NCBI RefSeq assembly: GCF_963082655.1 | Contig: NC_081552.1 | Span: 182,016,571 to 182,080,570 of the forward strand | DNA: 64,000 nt | From: Stomoxys calcitrans | Lineage: Eukaryota > Arthropoda > Insecta > Diptera > Muscidae | Direction of reading: 5' to 3' | Shown: piece by piece, positions 1 through 10,690 of the stretch | Layout of the letters: every line of letters starts with the position of its first letter | Numbering within the stretch: the first letter of the stretch is position 1 | The notes under the pieces: model-generated | Database searches by the model: none | What the model was told of the DNA's origin: nothing | What the model saw: only the letters and a program-made list of their open reading frames with translations | Program-made: the position numbers and the translations under genes

Positions 1-22
1 CTTCTAGAATATTGGCGGAAGA

Positions 23-346
23 TTGTTTGGCGATCAAAATTGTTTGCAGGGAAGAGATTTATTGAAAAGGTTTCCACGTATCGATGTGCAGGATATGTGT
101 CCCGATTGTGACCAGGGACCACACGACACACGTCACCTGTTTAACTGCTCAGCCCACTCGACTCAGACCCAGATCCCTCTGGATGCACCCCATCTTTGCT
201 GCAGATTTCCTGGGACTCGATACTCAACAGAATCAAGCAGACGAAAGATAGAATACAACAAACTGCTACAACAACAACAACAAAATTTGAGGAATACTTT
301 TCCAGAAGATTCGTTCGTTGATGACGGAACTCCTAACGATCAATAG
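23..346 (+). pseudogene. Non-LTR retrotransposon C-terminal fragment (Cys/His tail)
   Basis: This 107-residue open frame carries a Cys-Pro-x-Cys motif (around residues 27-30) followed by GPHDTRHLFNC. That is the CCHC-type tail found after the reverse transcriptase or RNase H domain in many insect non-LTR retrotransposons. The upstream part lies outside the window, so this is only the 3' end of an element. The frame ends in a CAA-rich run (about 266-285, ctacaacaacaacaac), which looks like the element's simple-repeat tail being translated as polyglutamine. The rest of the frame is probably flanking DNA. Which LINE clade it belongs to cannot be decided from the tail alone. Confidence 0.7.
39..82 (+). 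repeat. 44-bp direct repeat, left copy (pair at 2938-2981)
   Basis: The 44 bases from attgtttgcag to ccacgtatc recur at 2938-2981 with two differences. The left copy lies inside the retrotransposon C-terminal frame. The right copy is an isolated piece just beyond a degraded Helitron-like repeat block. Confidence 0.85.
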
Positions 347-1125
347 TGGGATGGAAAAAAAATAAGTGGAAATAAGTCTGGCATTTTGGAACGGATAGAG
401 ATATCTTCATTTGGTTGGTAACATGGTTATAGCTGAGGTGTTATCCAGTTTATATGCAAAATTTCAGAGTCCTAGAAGTCCCAGGGGCCCATCGGTGGGC
501 ATTAAAATTTGGTCACCTCGGACTTACAAAATTTTGTTCGGGTTGTCGAATGCGCATTTATGGTCCGATTTTCAAATTTTTGTTTGCTAAAAAGCCTTAC
601 AAAAAACACGCTTAAATATGCAGGATATCTTTCATAGTTTCCAAGAAATTTGACTAACAATTTTTTTTTTGAAATTTTCGCAGAGGCTGGTCTCTTATTT
701 TGTTGCTTGTTAAAGCATTTCTGGACCGATTTCAAATGTTTTAGTTGGTCTGGAAAGGTAATAAAATTTAGTATTTTTTGTCGCAATATATGCTTAGGTC
801 TGGTCCTTCAGTCAAAAGTAATGTGAGTTACAAATCAAAAAATGTCAAAAAAGTAGTTTTATTAAATTTTTTTTTTTTTTTTTGTATAAAGGTTATGTAA
901 TTTTTTCGCCTCTATACAGAAATCATGATCCAGCACCATCAATTTTGCTTACTGTACTGTAAAGAAGACTTAATGTGGATGCGTATTAAGTGTAATTTTT
1001 TTAAATTGTGTTAACTCTAATAGGAGATCTGTGAAGTACAATACTAGCATTTTTTAACAAAAAATCTGGGAAAACCCTTAGAGTTCTCAAAATGCAAAGC
1101 TGAGACACCCCAACTTTATAACATA
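347..1125. other. AT-rich DNA with no recognised feature
   Basis: There are T and A homopolymer runs but no convincing coding potential. The minus-strand open frame at 502-786 has no recognisable motif and low-complexity composition. I see no promoter or RNA gene. Confidence 0.5.
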
Positions 1126-2880
1126 CTAGCCGAACCGGGCCCGCTCCGCTGCGCCTTTTTTAACTCTCTAGTATCTTTTTAGGGTGGGGATACTTCGCCC
1201 TGAATGCGGATATCGAATTCGTGCCATTGTAGCCTATGATGCTGAACGCGTTTGAATCCTAGCGAGAACATCGGACAAAGTGGTGTTTATCCCCTCTTAA
1301 TGTTGACGATATTTGCGAGGTACAATGCCAGGCATGGTCATTTCAAAAATATTTTCGCAAAGAGATGTCGTACGGCGGGACGCCGTTCGGACTCGGCTAT
1401 TAGAAAAGGTCCCTTATCATTGAGTTTAAATTTGAATCGGAAACTTGAATCGGAAAGCGACCTCCCATTACTTGGACCTAATGTTTTATGCCATATTTGT
1501 CATCTACTGCCTAATAATTTTCATTTGAGTCCCATATTGACATGAACTTCGAAAATATCTGTTTGGAGGAGTTTTGGGGCTGGGCCCAAATTTTGATACC
1601 ATATTCGTTTTCTGGCCTCCATTACCTTTCATTTGGTACCCTTGTTGTGCCCATCGCACCACTTTCGGATGTTGGTGGCATTTTTGGGGTAAGGGGGAGC
1701 GTCCGCCTCCACCCGATGTCTATAAATAATTATATAGCCTATGTTTCTTTCTATACAAACGTACATAATCTATGAAAATTTTAAGAGAATCGGTTCAGCC
1801 AAATATCATATAGTCATAATGGGGCTAATGGCGTTTTTGCCGGTGGCGTGACCTCCTATACTTCGATCAGATTTTGTATGCCAGATTCAAAATCTACTCC
1901 CGAATATCTTTCATTTGAGCCCCATATAGAAATGAAAGTCCAATATGTCTGTTTGGGTGAGTTTTGGGGTTGGGGCGGCCCAAAGGGTACTAAGACTCAA
2001 ATTTTAATCCATATTCGCATTCTACTCTCCTATACCTATCATTTGATACCTATATTGTCCCGATCGGTCCACTTTTGATTTTGGGTTGTGTTTTTGGCAT
2101 AAGCGGGAAGGTCCGTTCCCCTTCCGATACCGAAAAACTATCTAGCCTATGTTTCCTTCCAGAACAACCTACACAATATGCGAAAATTTCGAGAAAATCA
2201 GTTCTGCCGTTTTTCAGTCTATACGGAACAAACTAACTTTTTATTTGATACCCATATTGTCCTTATCGGTCCACTTCGGATTTTGGGTGGTGTTTTTGGG
2301 GGGACAATTAATTATAAAGCCTATTCCTACTTCCTGACAATATTCGAAATATACTCCCGAATACCTTTCATTTGCGTCCCATATTGTCATGATCGTCAAA
2401 TACACCTATTTTAAGGGGTTTTAATCCATATTCGTATTCTACTCTCCAATACCTTTCGTTTGATACCTATATTGTCCCGGTCGATCCACTTTTGTTTTTT
2501 GGTTGTGTTTTTGGCATAAGGGGAAGGTCCGTCCCCCTCCGATACCGAAAAATTATATATCCTATGTTTCCTTCAAGACTAACGTACACCACATGCAAAA
2601 ATTTCGAAGAAAACGGTTCTGCCGTTTTTCAGTCTATACGGAACAAACAAACCGAGTCCCTTATATCCGTGATTGGCTAATATGCCCATTTTGGGCGTTT
2701 TTGTGGGGGTGGGGTGATCCCCTATACTTCGACATGAATTTGTATGCCAGATTCGTTATCTACTCCCGCATACTTTTAATTTGAATCCCGTATTGTCCCC
2801 ATCGGCCCACTTTTATTTTTGAGTAGTACTTTTGGGGTAAGGGGGAGGGTCCGCCCCCTCCTGAAAACAACTTTTTGCGC
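1126..2880 (-). mobile_element. Helitron-like element relic, minus strand, with SINE insertion
   Basis: The left edge reads ctagccgaaccgggcccgct, the reverse complement of a GC-rich 3' end closing in CTAG. The same end is found at 13060-13098 (plus) and 14173-14210 (minus). The body from about 1456 to 2870 is a degenerate tandem array whose units contain 'cctttcatttgagtcccatattg', 'ccacttttgattttgggtgg' and 'ggtccgccccc'. The same units occur at 5752-6200, 6997-7830 and 11640-12960. The 5' (TC) end is missing at the right edge. I infer a canonical Helitron from the TC/CTAG ends of the better copy at 6891-13098. No Rep/helicase coding is visible, so it is non-autonomous. Confidence 0.65.
1217..1455 (+). 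mobile_element. tRNA-derived SINE, degraded copy
   Basis: This aligns by eye with the well-preserved SINE at 51315-51627. Shared blocks are 'cctatgatgctgaacgc', a degenerate B box (tttgaatcctagcgaga), 'gaggtacaatgcca', 'agagatgtcg', 'cggactcggctat' and 'tgaatcgga'. The A-box part of the tRNA-like head is largely lost. It lies inside the degraded Helitron-like element, so it is younger than that element or was carried with it. Confidence 0.7.
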
Positions 2881-2937
2881 CATCCAAGGATTGAGGTCTT
2901 TACGGGCATTTTACTAAAAAATGTATATTTTGCAAAC

Positions 2938-2981
2938 ATTGTTTGCAGTGAAGAGATTTATTGAAAAGATTTCCACGTATC
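2938..2981 (+). repeat. 44-bp direct repeat, right copy
   Basis: Near-identical partner (42 of 44 bases by eye) of 39-82. No other retrotransposon sequence surrounds it here. Confidence 0.85.
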
Positions 2982-2989
2982 AGCAACAC

Positions 2990-4040
2990 AAAGAGTTTTT
3001 AAAATAAGCAACCATGGCTTAAAAAGGATATGCTAACAAATACCAGCACACGCACGCTTATACGAGCACATACAACACTTCGTTGTGTTAATACAAATGA
3101 TTCTCACAAATGAATTGAAGTGTTAATTGCTGTGGTGGTGAGTGTGTGTGTGTTTGTGTGTGTGAATGACAATATAGTTTATTCACCTATTCTTGGTGTT
3201 GGTGTGTCAGTTGTTGTTGTTGTAGCTAAGCTCATTACTTAAAATTGGTTAATTTTCATGGCAACCATTCAAGTCAACATCCTTTATGCATGGATGATGT
3301 GAAAGTGTTGCCGCCTTTCAATTGAACGGATATCCATGTGGCAAGGCACTCATACATACAAGCCCATCCAACAGCTTATGTACATACATACACTAATGTA
3401 TTCAGCCACACAATCGTATGCTCATCCGTCAAACAAGAGAGTCGATTATGCAGAAACTTTGTTAGGCAATCACCACCCGCCTGTTTGTTGTTGCTGGTGG
3501 GTGTATTAAACTGATAAATAAATAAATATGGATGAGTGCGAGGGCACATTCCATTTCCATAATGACCAGAATGACTTTACCATGTGAAATATTTCGTGTT
3601 GCTATTTTAGTCACTTCCCTATAAACAGAGGCTAAGTCAACTTTGTGTAATTTTATGCAAATGTTTGAGTCAATGTGATTGTAATCGCATTAAAATACCC
3701 TTTTGTTTGTCTGTTCTCCTTCTCTCTCGCTCGCTCTTTTTCAATGGATTACATAAAAATCCAGTTCGGAAAACACGCAAAACTAATTTGGCAGCTGCGT
3801 ATAATTAACCGCAAACTGCAAAGACCAAAGGACAGCAAAATGATATGTGTGCATGGATTTTTAATTAATTATTAGTAAATATTCAAAGAGCATTGTAATT
3901 GGATTAGCATGGTCTATGTAATGGGCTGAAATCACATTGTATTGGCAACTAACAAAAATAGTTTAAAATCTGTATGAATAATTAATAAATCATATGAAAA
4001 TATTGAATGTTAAAACGGGAATAGTTATAAAGTTTATTAA
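2990..4040. other. Apparently low-copy AT-rich DNA with GT microsatellite
   Basis: This is one of the few stretches with no match elsewhere in the window. It has a short (GT)n run near 3140-3170, TTG runs near 3210 and scattered ATACA/CATA motifs. The plus-strand open frame at 3675-3875 has no recognisable domain. It may hold regulatory DNA of a distant gene, but nothing specific supports that. Confidence 0.4.
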
Positions 4041-4044
4041 ACAA

Positions 4045-4425
4045 CAAGTAAGGAATGTGCTACGTTCGGCCTGGCCGAATGTTGGGAACCCACCACCATG
4101 GGTTTCTGCTAAAAATTTACACAAAATCAACGTACCAAATTTCTGCCAACTCAGACAAAAATTACAGCTTTTTTTTGGAGCCGAAGAAGAATAGTAGAGG
4201 GATCGGTTTATATGGGAGCTATATAAGGTTTTTGACCGATTTGAACCGTACTTGGCACAGTTGTTGGAAGTTGCAACGGAACACTACATGCACACTTTAA
4301 AATTAGGGCTTCCAGGGACTCAATATGTCAAATCGGGAGATCGGTTTATATAGGTGCTGTATTAAGTTATAGCCCGATTTAAAGCCCGAAAGTCGAAACT
4401 AAACACATTATATGCATTATAGCCG
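4045..4425 (+). mobile_element. Old Helentron-like copy, 5' part
   Basis: It starts with aacaagtaaggaatgtgcta, a diverged near-palindrome (ttcggcctggccgaa) and 'aacccaccaccatggg'. This is the CCCACCACC subtype of the subterminal repeat. The body has the family phrases 'atcggtttatatgggagctata', 'gaccgatttgaaccgtacttggcacagttgttgg'. It stops where the LINE 5' end begins near 4427, so the LINE probably inserted into or truncated it. Confidence 0.7.
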
Positions 4426-4426
4426 T

Positions 4427-5745
4427 TGAGTGGAGCGGACGTGTTTTCAATTTGCTTCTCAAAGAAAAATATTCGTGTCTCGGTATAGGTACCACTTATT
4501 ACGAAAAATTTTAAAGCCTTTTTGGAGTAGGCTAGAAATGGCCTCGAAAGACTCAACAGTTGCGGTGGTGGTATCAGACCGTAGCATGTTGTTCTCCCCT
4601 CCTATAGGTTTGGGTGCCTTGGCACCTGTAGTCGAGAGTAATGCTTGAAACGCACATCTAGTCGTCAGACTGCAACATAAGGACCATACAACAGGTTCAG
4701 AGAACATGTGGCCTTGGCATAGGCGGAATGATGAGGACCCCGCCCACTAGGGCACTGGAGACTATTCTCGATATTCGACCCATCGACATACAGATTAAGT
4801 ACGAGGCAGCCACTGCGGCTATGAGACTTAAGGCGATGGGCGAATGGATTTAGGATGGGAGCAGCTCATACCATCGCGGTATAATCGAGGCGACAATGGC
4901 AAACCTGGAAGGAGAGGAATAGGTTTCCGATCGGATACCTGAGATGACACTTGAGGTCGTGTGCGAGGCACTGCTGCCATCGGCACAGACGTGGATTGAC
5001 GAAACACTAGTATTGTCGTCTGATAGATCATATTACACGGATGGATCAAAGCTAGGGGACAGAGTGGGCCTGGGGGTCTACATTGAGAACTCAGGGCCTT
5101 TTTTTAGACTGCCTGACCATAATACGGTCCTACAGGCGGAGATCCGGGTGATCACGGAATGCGAGAGGACATCGAGTGCGAACATCTTTACAGACAGTAA
5201 AATTGCCATAAGGGCAATAACAACCAGGACGTTAGGGTGACGAACAGTCTTGAAGTGTTAGTAGGAGATTAACGCCTTCTCAGAGGATGGCAAAATCCGC
5301 ATCGTTTGGGTACCGGGCATAACGGAGTAAGGAGGAGGACTACCGTCGATAATCTTGGGTAACCCGAAGCCTTTCGGTTCGACGCAGTCCCAATTTTAGG
5401 GAGTGGGCGACATACGTAACAGTCGGTAGGACGGCGAAAATCCTACGGGATGATCCGGATCGTGAGAGGACGAGGCTATTACTTAAAGGAAGTAAGAAGG
5501 ACGTTAGTATAGCTTTTGGTATCATAACGGGACACGTAGGACTACGAGCTCACTTATGCAAAATCGGTGCAGCAAGTGTAATGCCTGTGGGTAAGATGAT
5601 CAGACGTTAAAGCATTTCCTATGTCATTGCCCGGTTTTCGCGGCCAACAGACATCGGTACTTAAGTGGGGACACGATACCAGACATGAACCAATTTAGGG
5701 GAATGGAATGAAAAACCATTAGGGATTTTGTAAGTAGCACGGATA
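4427..5745 (+). pseudogene. RNase H-bearing LINE, internally deleted: 5' end joined to RT tail and RNase H
   Basis: Bases 4427-4650 match, in reverse complement, the 5' end of the related element at about 31290-31510, including an ATG near 4538 that starts an ORF1-like frame (MASKDSTVAVVVSD...). Just after that, from about 4655, the sequence jumps to the end of a reverse transcriptase (reads as RTCGLGIGGMMRTP) and then RNase H. RNase H signs are YYTDGSKLGD at about 5033, the LQAEIR region at about 5130, and FTDSKIAIRAI at about 5185. A Cys/His tail follows (about 5560-5640). Endonuclease and RT fingers/palm are missing and several stops and frameshifts are present, so it is dead. Known role of the family: target-primed retrotransposition. 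The I/Loa-type grouping is inferred from the RNase H domain. Confidence 0.75.
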
Positions 5746-5751
5746 TCCTAA

Positions 5752-6200
5752 TTTGAAGCGACACCTAGATTCTTGGACACAAATTTTGATATCATACTCA
5801 TAATATATTACCAAATTCCTTTCATTTGAATCCCACATAGCCATGATTGGGTATATGCACATTTGTGACCCTTTTTGGGGGTGGGGTGACCCAATTCGTA
5901 ATGTACTCTCTAATATGTCTGTTTGAGGGAGTTTTTGGGTTGGGGTGGCCCCTTGGGCACTTGAACGCAATTTCTAATACCATATTCGTATTCTACTCAC
6001 CAATACCTTTCATTTGATACCCATATTGTCCCTATCGGCCCACTTTTGATTTTGGGTGGTGTTTATGGGGTAACGGGGACGGTCCGCCCCCTTCCGATAT
6101 CAAAAAATTATGCAGTCTATTGCTCCTTCCTGACCATATTCGTAATCTACTCCTTGAAACCTTTCATTTGAGTCCCATATGACCCTATTTAAGGGAGATC
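5752..6200 (-). mobile_element. Helitron-like tandem-unit fragment
   Basis: It contains the units 'cctttcatttgagtcccatatgaccc' and 'ggtccgcccccttccgat', the same as in 1456-2870, in minus orientation. Neither terminus is preserved. Confidence 0.6.
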
Positions 6201-6229
6201 CCATAATGAGTCTATATTAGGTTGCACTT

Positions 6230-6890
6230 AACCTAATTACCGCCTTTTTATGCCAACTATTGAAAAGGTTATGTCAATTAAGTAAATTGAATAAGTTTTT
6301 ACTTTTATTTTAAGAGCATACTTTGACATTTGCATTCTGTGTTCTGTAAAAGGATAAGAAAGAAAAAATAATAATCCATAAAACTTTATGATGATGAGCA
6401 TAAAATTTTTTTTTTCAACTTTTGACTACTTTTTGTTACTTCTCTTTGAAATAACGTTAAATGTGACAGATTATAAACTTTGTAACTGCTTTAGAATGGA
6501 AAAAAAAAACATTATGACAACTGCCAAGTACATTCATTGATTTAGAAGATATTGTTGAAGGTTATGAATGAAGCTGTGTGGTAGATATCGATTTACGGCC
6601 CCATAAAGTATATACGCATACTGAGCAGTCCCACATTATAGAATAACTTTTTTCCACAAATAGAGTAAGGCAAACCCACCAATTTTTGTAGTTTAGATGC
6701 CAATAAGCTAACTACAAAATATTATGACGATGGTGAACTTTAACCTATTAACGCCCGACCCTCGATTCCCCAGACCGATTTTGATGAATGTTTATTTTAT
6801 CTTTATTAAGAGCATTTGTAGTCATTTCTTTTATTTTTAAATAATTTTTTTGAAAAATTAAAAAAAAACCTTTTACAATTTTTGAACAAA
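6230..6890. other. AT-rich DNA without recognised feature
   Basis: Homopolymer-rich with no sustained coding signal. It forms the left flank of the Helitron-like element that starts at 6891. Confidence 0.5.
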
Positions 6891-7834
6891 TCTTATATAT
6901 ATAAATAAATTTGTGTTTGTTCGTATGTTTGTGTGTTCCTTATAGAGTCAGAAACGGCTGAACCGATTTTCTTGAAATTTTCACAGATAGTGCATAATGA
7001 TCCCGTGGGGAAAAAAGGTACTAAATTTTTTGATATCTGAAGGGGACGGGAGGGGGGGGGGCCTCCCCCGTACCCTAATTTTCAAAAACGCCAGATCTCT
7101 GAGATGCCGCCCCACCCTAAAACCTAGCAAACATATATTTAGACCAATCACGACAATATGGGACTCAAATAAAAGGTATTTAGAATAGGAAGACGTATCT
7201 GATATCCAATTGTCAAACCAAGTGCTAGGGGGACCACCCCAACCCCCAAAACACCCCTAAATCGGACATATTTACCGACCATGGCCATATGGGACTCAAA
7301 TGAAACATATTTGCGAGTAGAATACTGGGGGGTGGACCCCTTCTCCAAAACAACCCCCAAACAGGACTTATTTACCGACGACGGGAATATGGGGCTTAAA
7401 TCAAAGGTATTTGAGTGTAGAATTAGAATCTGATATCCAATATGGGACCAAGTGTTTGGGAGGCCGCCTCTCCCCAAAAACATCCCCCAAAGGGGACACA
7501 TTTTCGACCATAGCCACATGGGGCTCAAATGAAAGGTCTTTGGGAGAAAAGCACAAATCTGATATCAATATTCGGGAAAAGTGTCTATGGGGCCACCCCA
7601 CCCCCACAACACTACCCAACCTCCAAAACACCCCTAAATCGGACATATTTACCAATCATGGCAATATGGGACTCAAATGAAAGGTATTTGCGAGTAGAAT
7701 ATGAATCTGATATCCAAATGTGGGACCACGTTTCTGGGGGGTGGACCCCTTCCCCAAAACACCCCCCAAACCGGACTTATTCACTGACCATGGGAACATG
7801 GGGCTTAAATAAAAGGTATTTGAGTGTAGAATTA
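6891..7834 (+). mobile_element. Helitron-like element, 5' part (continues at 11640)
   Basis: It starts A^TCTTATATATATAAATAAAT, the TC start preceded by A expected of canonical Helitrons. It is followed by 'acggctgaaccgattttcttgaaattttcac' and then tandem units: 'accatggcaatatgggactcaaatgaaaggtatttg', 'gaatctgatatccaa', 'ccaccccaacccccaaaacacccctaaatcggacat'. The element is interrupted at 7834 by a retrotransposon flanked by AATTA and resumes at 11640. The open frames read through here (for example 7148-7528 minus) are repeat artefacts. No Rep/helicase is present. Confidence 0.75.
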
Positions 7835-7918
7835 AACAACATAGCAGCGAACGGACGTGTTTTTCTTTGTTCCGCCTTTAATTGAAGTTTTGCATTGTTT
7901 TCCCCACTTAAATTTTAA

Positions 7919-9031
7919 ACAAGTAAAAGCGTGCCAAGTTCGGCCGGGCCGAATTTTAAATACCCTCCACCATGGATCGCATTTGTCGAGTTCTTTTCCC
8001 GGCATCTCTTCTTAGGCAAAAAAAAAGGAAATAAGAAAAGATTTGCTCTGCTATTAGAGCGATATTAAGATATGGTCCGGTTTTGACCACAATTAAATTA
8101 TATTTATGTTGGAGACCTGTGTAAAATGTCAGCCATTTCGAATAAGAATTGCGCTCTTTGTGGGCTCAAGAAATAAAATAGAGAGATCTATTTATATGGG
8201 AGCTGTATCGGGCTATAGACCGATTCAGACCATAATAAACCCGTATGTTAATGGTCATAAGAGAATACGTCGTACAACATTTCAGGCAAATCGGATAATA
8301 ATTGCGACCTCTAGAGGCTCAAGAAGTCAAGATCCCAGATCGGTTTATATGGCAGCTAAATCAGGTTGTGAACCGACTTGTACTTTATTTGACATAGTTG
8401 TTGAAAGTAACAATAAAAAACGTCTTGCGAAATTTCATTTGAAGCATATTTGGCACAGTAGTTGGATATCATAACAAAATACTACGTGCCAAAATTCATT
8501 TAAATTGGATAAGAATTGCGCCCTCTAGAGGCTCAAGAAGTCAAGACCCAAGATCGGTTTACATGACAGCTATATAAGGTTATGGACCGATTTGAACCAT
8601 ACTTGGCACAGTTGTTGGATATCGTAACAAAACACGTCGTGCAAAATTTCATTCCAATCGGATAAGAATTGCGCACTCTAGAGGCTCAAGAAGTCAAGAC
8701 CCAAGATCGGTTTATATGGCAGCTATATCAAAACATGCACCGATATGGCCCATTTACAATACCAACCGACCTACACTAATAAGACGTATTTGTGCAAAAT
8801 TTCAAGCGGCTAGCTTTACTCCTTCGGAAGTTAGCGTGCTTTCGACAGACAGACGGACGGACGGACGGACAGACGGATGGACGGACAGACGGACGGACAT
8901 GGCTAGATCGACATAAAATTTCACGACGATCAAGAATATATATACTTTATGGGGTCTCAGACGAATATTTCGAGTAGTTACAATCAGAATGACGAAATTA
9001 GTATACCCCCCATCTTATGGCGGAGGGTATA
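7919..9031 (+). mobile_element. Helentron-like non-autonomous element (young type)
   Basis: It begins acaagtaaaagcgtgcc with the near-palindrome ttcggccgggccgaa and 'taccctccaccatgg'. It ends in the GACG/GACA microsatellite (about 8848-8898), a conserved block (atggctagatcgacataaaatt ... tatatatactttatggggtctcagacgaatatttcgag) and the terminal 'ggcggagggtata'. The internal array has about three degenerate units (gaggctcaagaagtcaaga at about 8311, 8528, 8687). The 3' subterminal repeat has one change (GGCGGAGGG rather than GGTGGAGGG). It sits in the LINE 5' region with A on both sides and no target duplication. Confidence 0.85.
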
Positions 9032-9687
9032 AAAAATCTCGTTTGATAGTGTTAAAAAAGTCTTGCTTGATAGAAAAACAAAACATATAGTTATAAAAGC
9101 GTTCAAAATAACCAACAAGTGAAAATAAAAATTGATATTTCTACTTCTGAACGCCAAAAGAAGAAAAAAAAAAACAAACATAAACAAAAACATTCTCTCT
9201 CTACCACAGTGTAAAGTGTTCTCTTTAAGGGAGGCACTTAACTTCTAAATACTTACGAAGAGTACCAGTGTATTAAAACAACAAACAACACAAACAAACA
9301 AAACAAGTAAAAGCGTGCTAAGTTCGGCCGGGCCGAATCTTATATACCCTCCACCATGGATCGCATTTGTCGAGTTCTTTTCCCGGCATCTCTTCTTAGG
9401 CAAAAAAGGATATAAGAAAAGATTTGCTCTGCTATTAAAACGATATCAAGATATGGTCCGGTTCGGACCACAATTAAATTATATGTTGGAGACCTGTGTA
9501 AAATTTCAGCCAATTCGTATAAGAATTGCCCCCATTGGGGCTCACGAAGTATAATAGAGAGAACGATTTATATGGGATCTGTATCGGGCTATAGACCGAT
9601 TCAGACCATAATAAACACGTTTGTTGATGGTCATGAGAGGATCCGTCGTACAAAATTTCAGGCATATCGGATAATAATTGCGACCTC

Positions 9688-10606
9688 TAGGGGTCAAGAA
9701 GTCAAGATCCCAGATCGGTTTATATGGCAGCTATATCAGGTTATGAACCGATTTAAACCTTATTTGACATAGCTGTTGGATATCATAACTAAATACTTCG
9801 TTCAAAAATTTATTCAAATCAGATTAGAATTGTGCCCACTAGAGGCTCAAGAAGTCAAGACCCAAGATCGGTTTATATGGCAGCTATATCAGGTTATGGA
9901 CCGATTTAAACCATACTTGGCACAGTTGTTAGGTATCATAACAAAACACGTCGTGCAAAATTTCATTCTGATCAGATAAGAATTGCGCACTCTAGAGGCT
10001 CACGAAGTCAAGACCCAAGATCGGTTTATATGGCAGCTATATCAGGTTATGGACCGATTTGAACCATACTTGGCGCAGTTGTTGGATATCATAACAAAAA
10101 ACGTCGTGCAAAAATTTCATTCCAATCGGATAAGAATTGCGCACTCTAGAGGCTCAAGAAGTCAAGACCCAAGATCGGTTTATATGGCAGTTATATCAGG
10201 TTATGGACCGATTTGAACCATACTTGGCACAGTTGTTGGATATTATAACAAAACACGTCGAGCAAAATTTCATTTTAATCGGATTAGAATTGCGCACTCT
10301 AGAGGCTCAAGAAGTCAAGACCCAAGATCGGTTTATATGGCAGCTATATCAGGTTATGGACCGATTTAAACCAAACTTGGTACAGTTGTTGGATATCATA
10401 ACAAAACACGTCGTGCGAAATTCCATTCTAATCGGATAAGAATTGCGCCCTCTAGAGGCTCAAGAAGTCAAGACCCAAGATCGGTTTATATGGCAGCTAT
10501 ATCGAAACATGGACCGATATGGCTCATTTACAATACCAACCGATCTACACTAATAAGAAGTATTTGTGCAAAATTTCAAGCGGCTAGCTTTACTCCTTCG
10601 GAAGTT
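9688..10606 (+). repeat. Central tandem array of 153-bp units
   Basis: Each unit runs 'gaggctcaagaagtcaagacccaagatcggtttatatgg' - 'agctatatcaggttatggaccgatttgaaccatacttgg' - 'cacagttgttggatatcataacaaaacacgtcgtgc' - 'aaaatttcattccaatcggataagaattgcgcactcta'. The spacing is 153-154 bp over five junctions. The last unit changes to 'aaacatggaccgatatggc' and leads into the 3' tail. The period is a multiple of three, which keeps one frame open through successive units. Confidence 0.9.
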
Positions 10607-10619
10607 AGCGTGCTTTCGA

Positions 10620-10690
10620 CGGACAGACGGACGGACGGACAGACGGACGGACAGACGGACGGACGGACGGACGGACAGACGGACGGACAT
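10620..10690 (+). repeat. GACG/GACA tetranucleotide microsatellite
   Basis: A run of ggac/ggacagac units lies between the internal array and the conserved 3' block of the Helentron copy. The same microsatellite, with different length, sits at the same place in every young copy, the longest at about 23927-24020. Confidence 0.9.

Noticed and set aside
7148..7885. Overlapping frames on both strands around 7148-7885 as genes
   Set aside because: They lie in Helitron-like tandem units, and frames on both strands are open at the same places because of the GC-rich proline/glycine text.
9983..10439. Long plus-strand frames over the 153-bp units as protein genes
   Set aside because: They follow from a repeat period that is a multiple of three; the same text is read in other frames in other copies, with stops at random places, and no domain is recognised.
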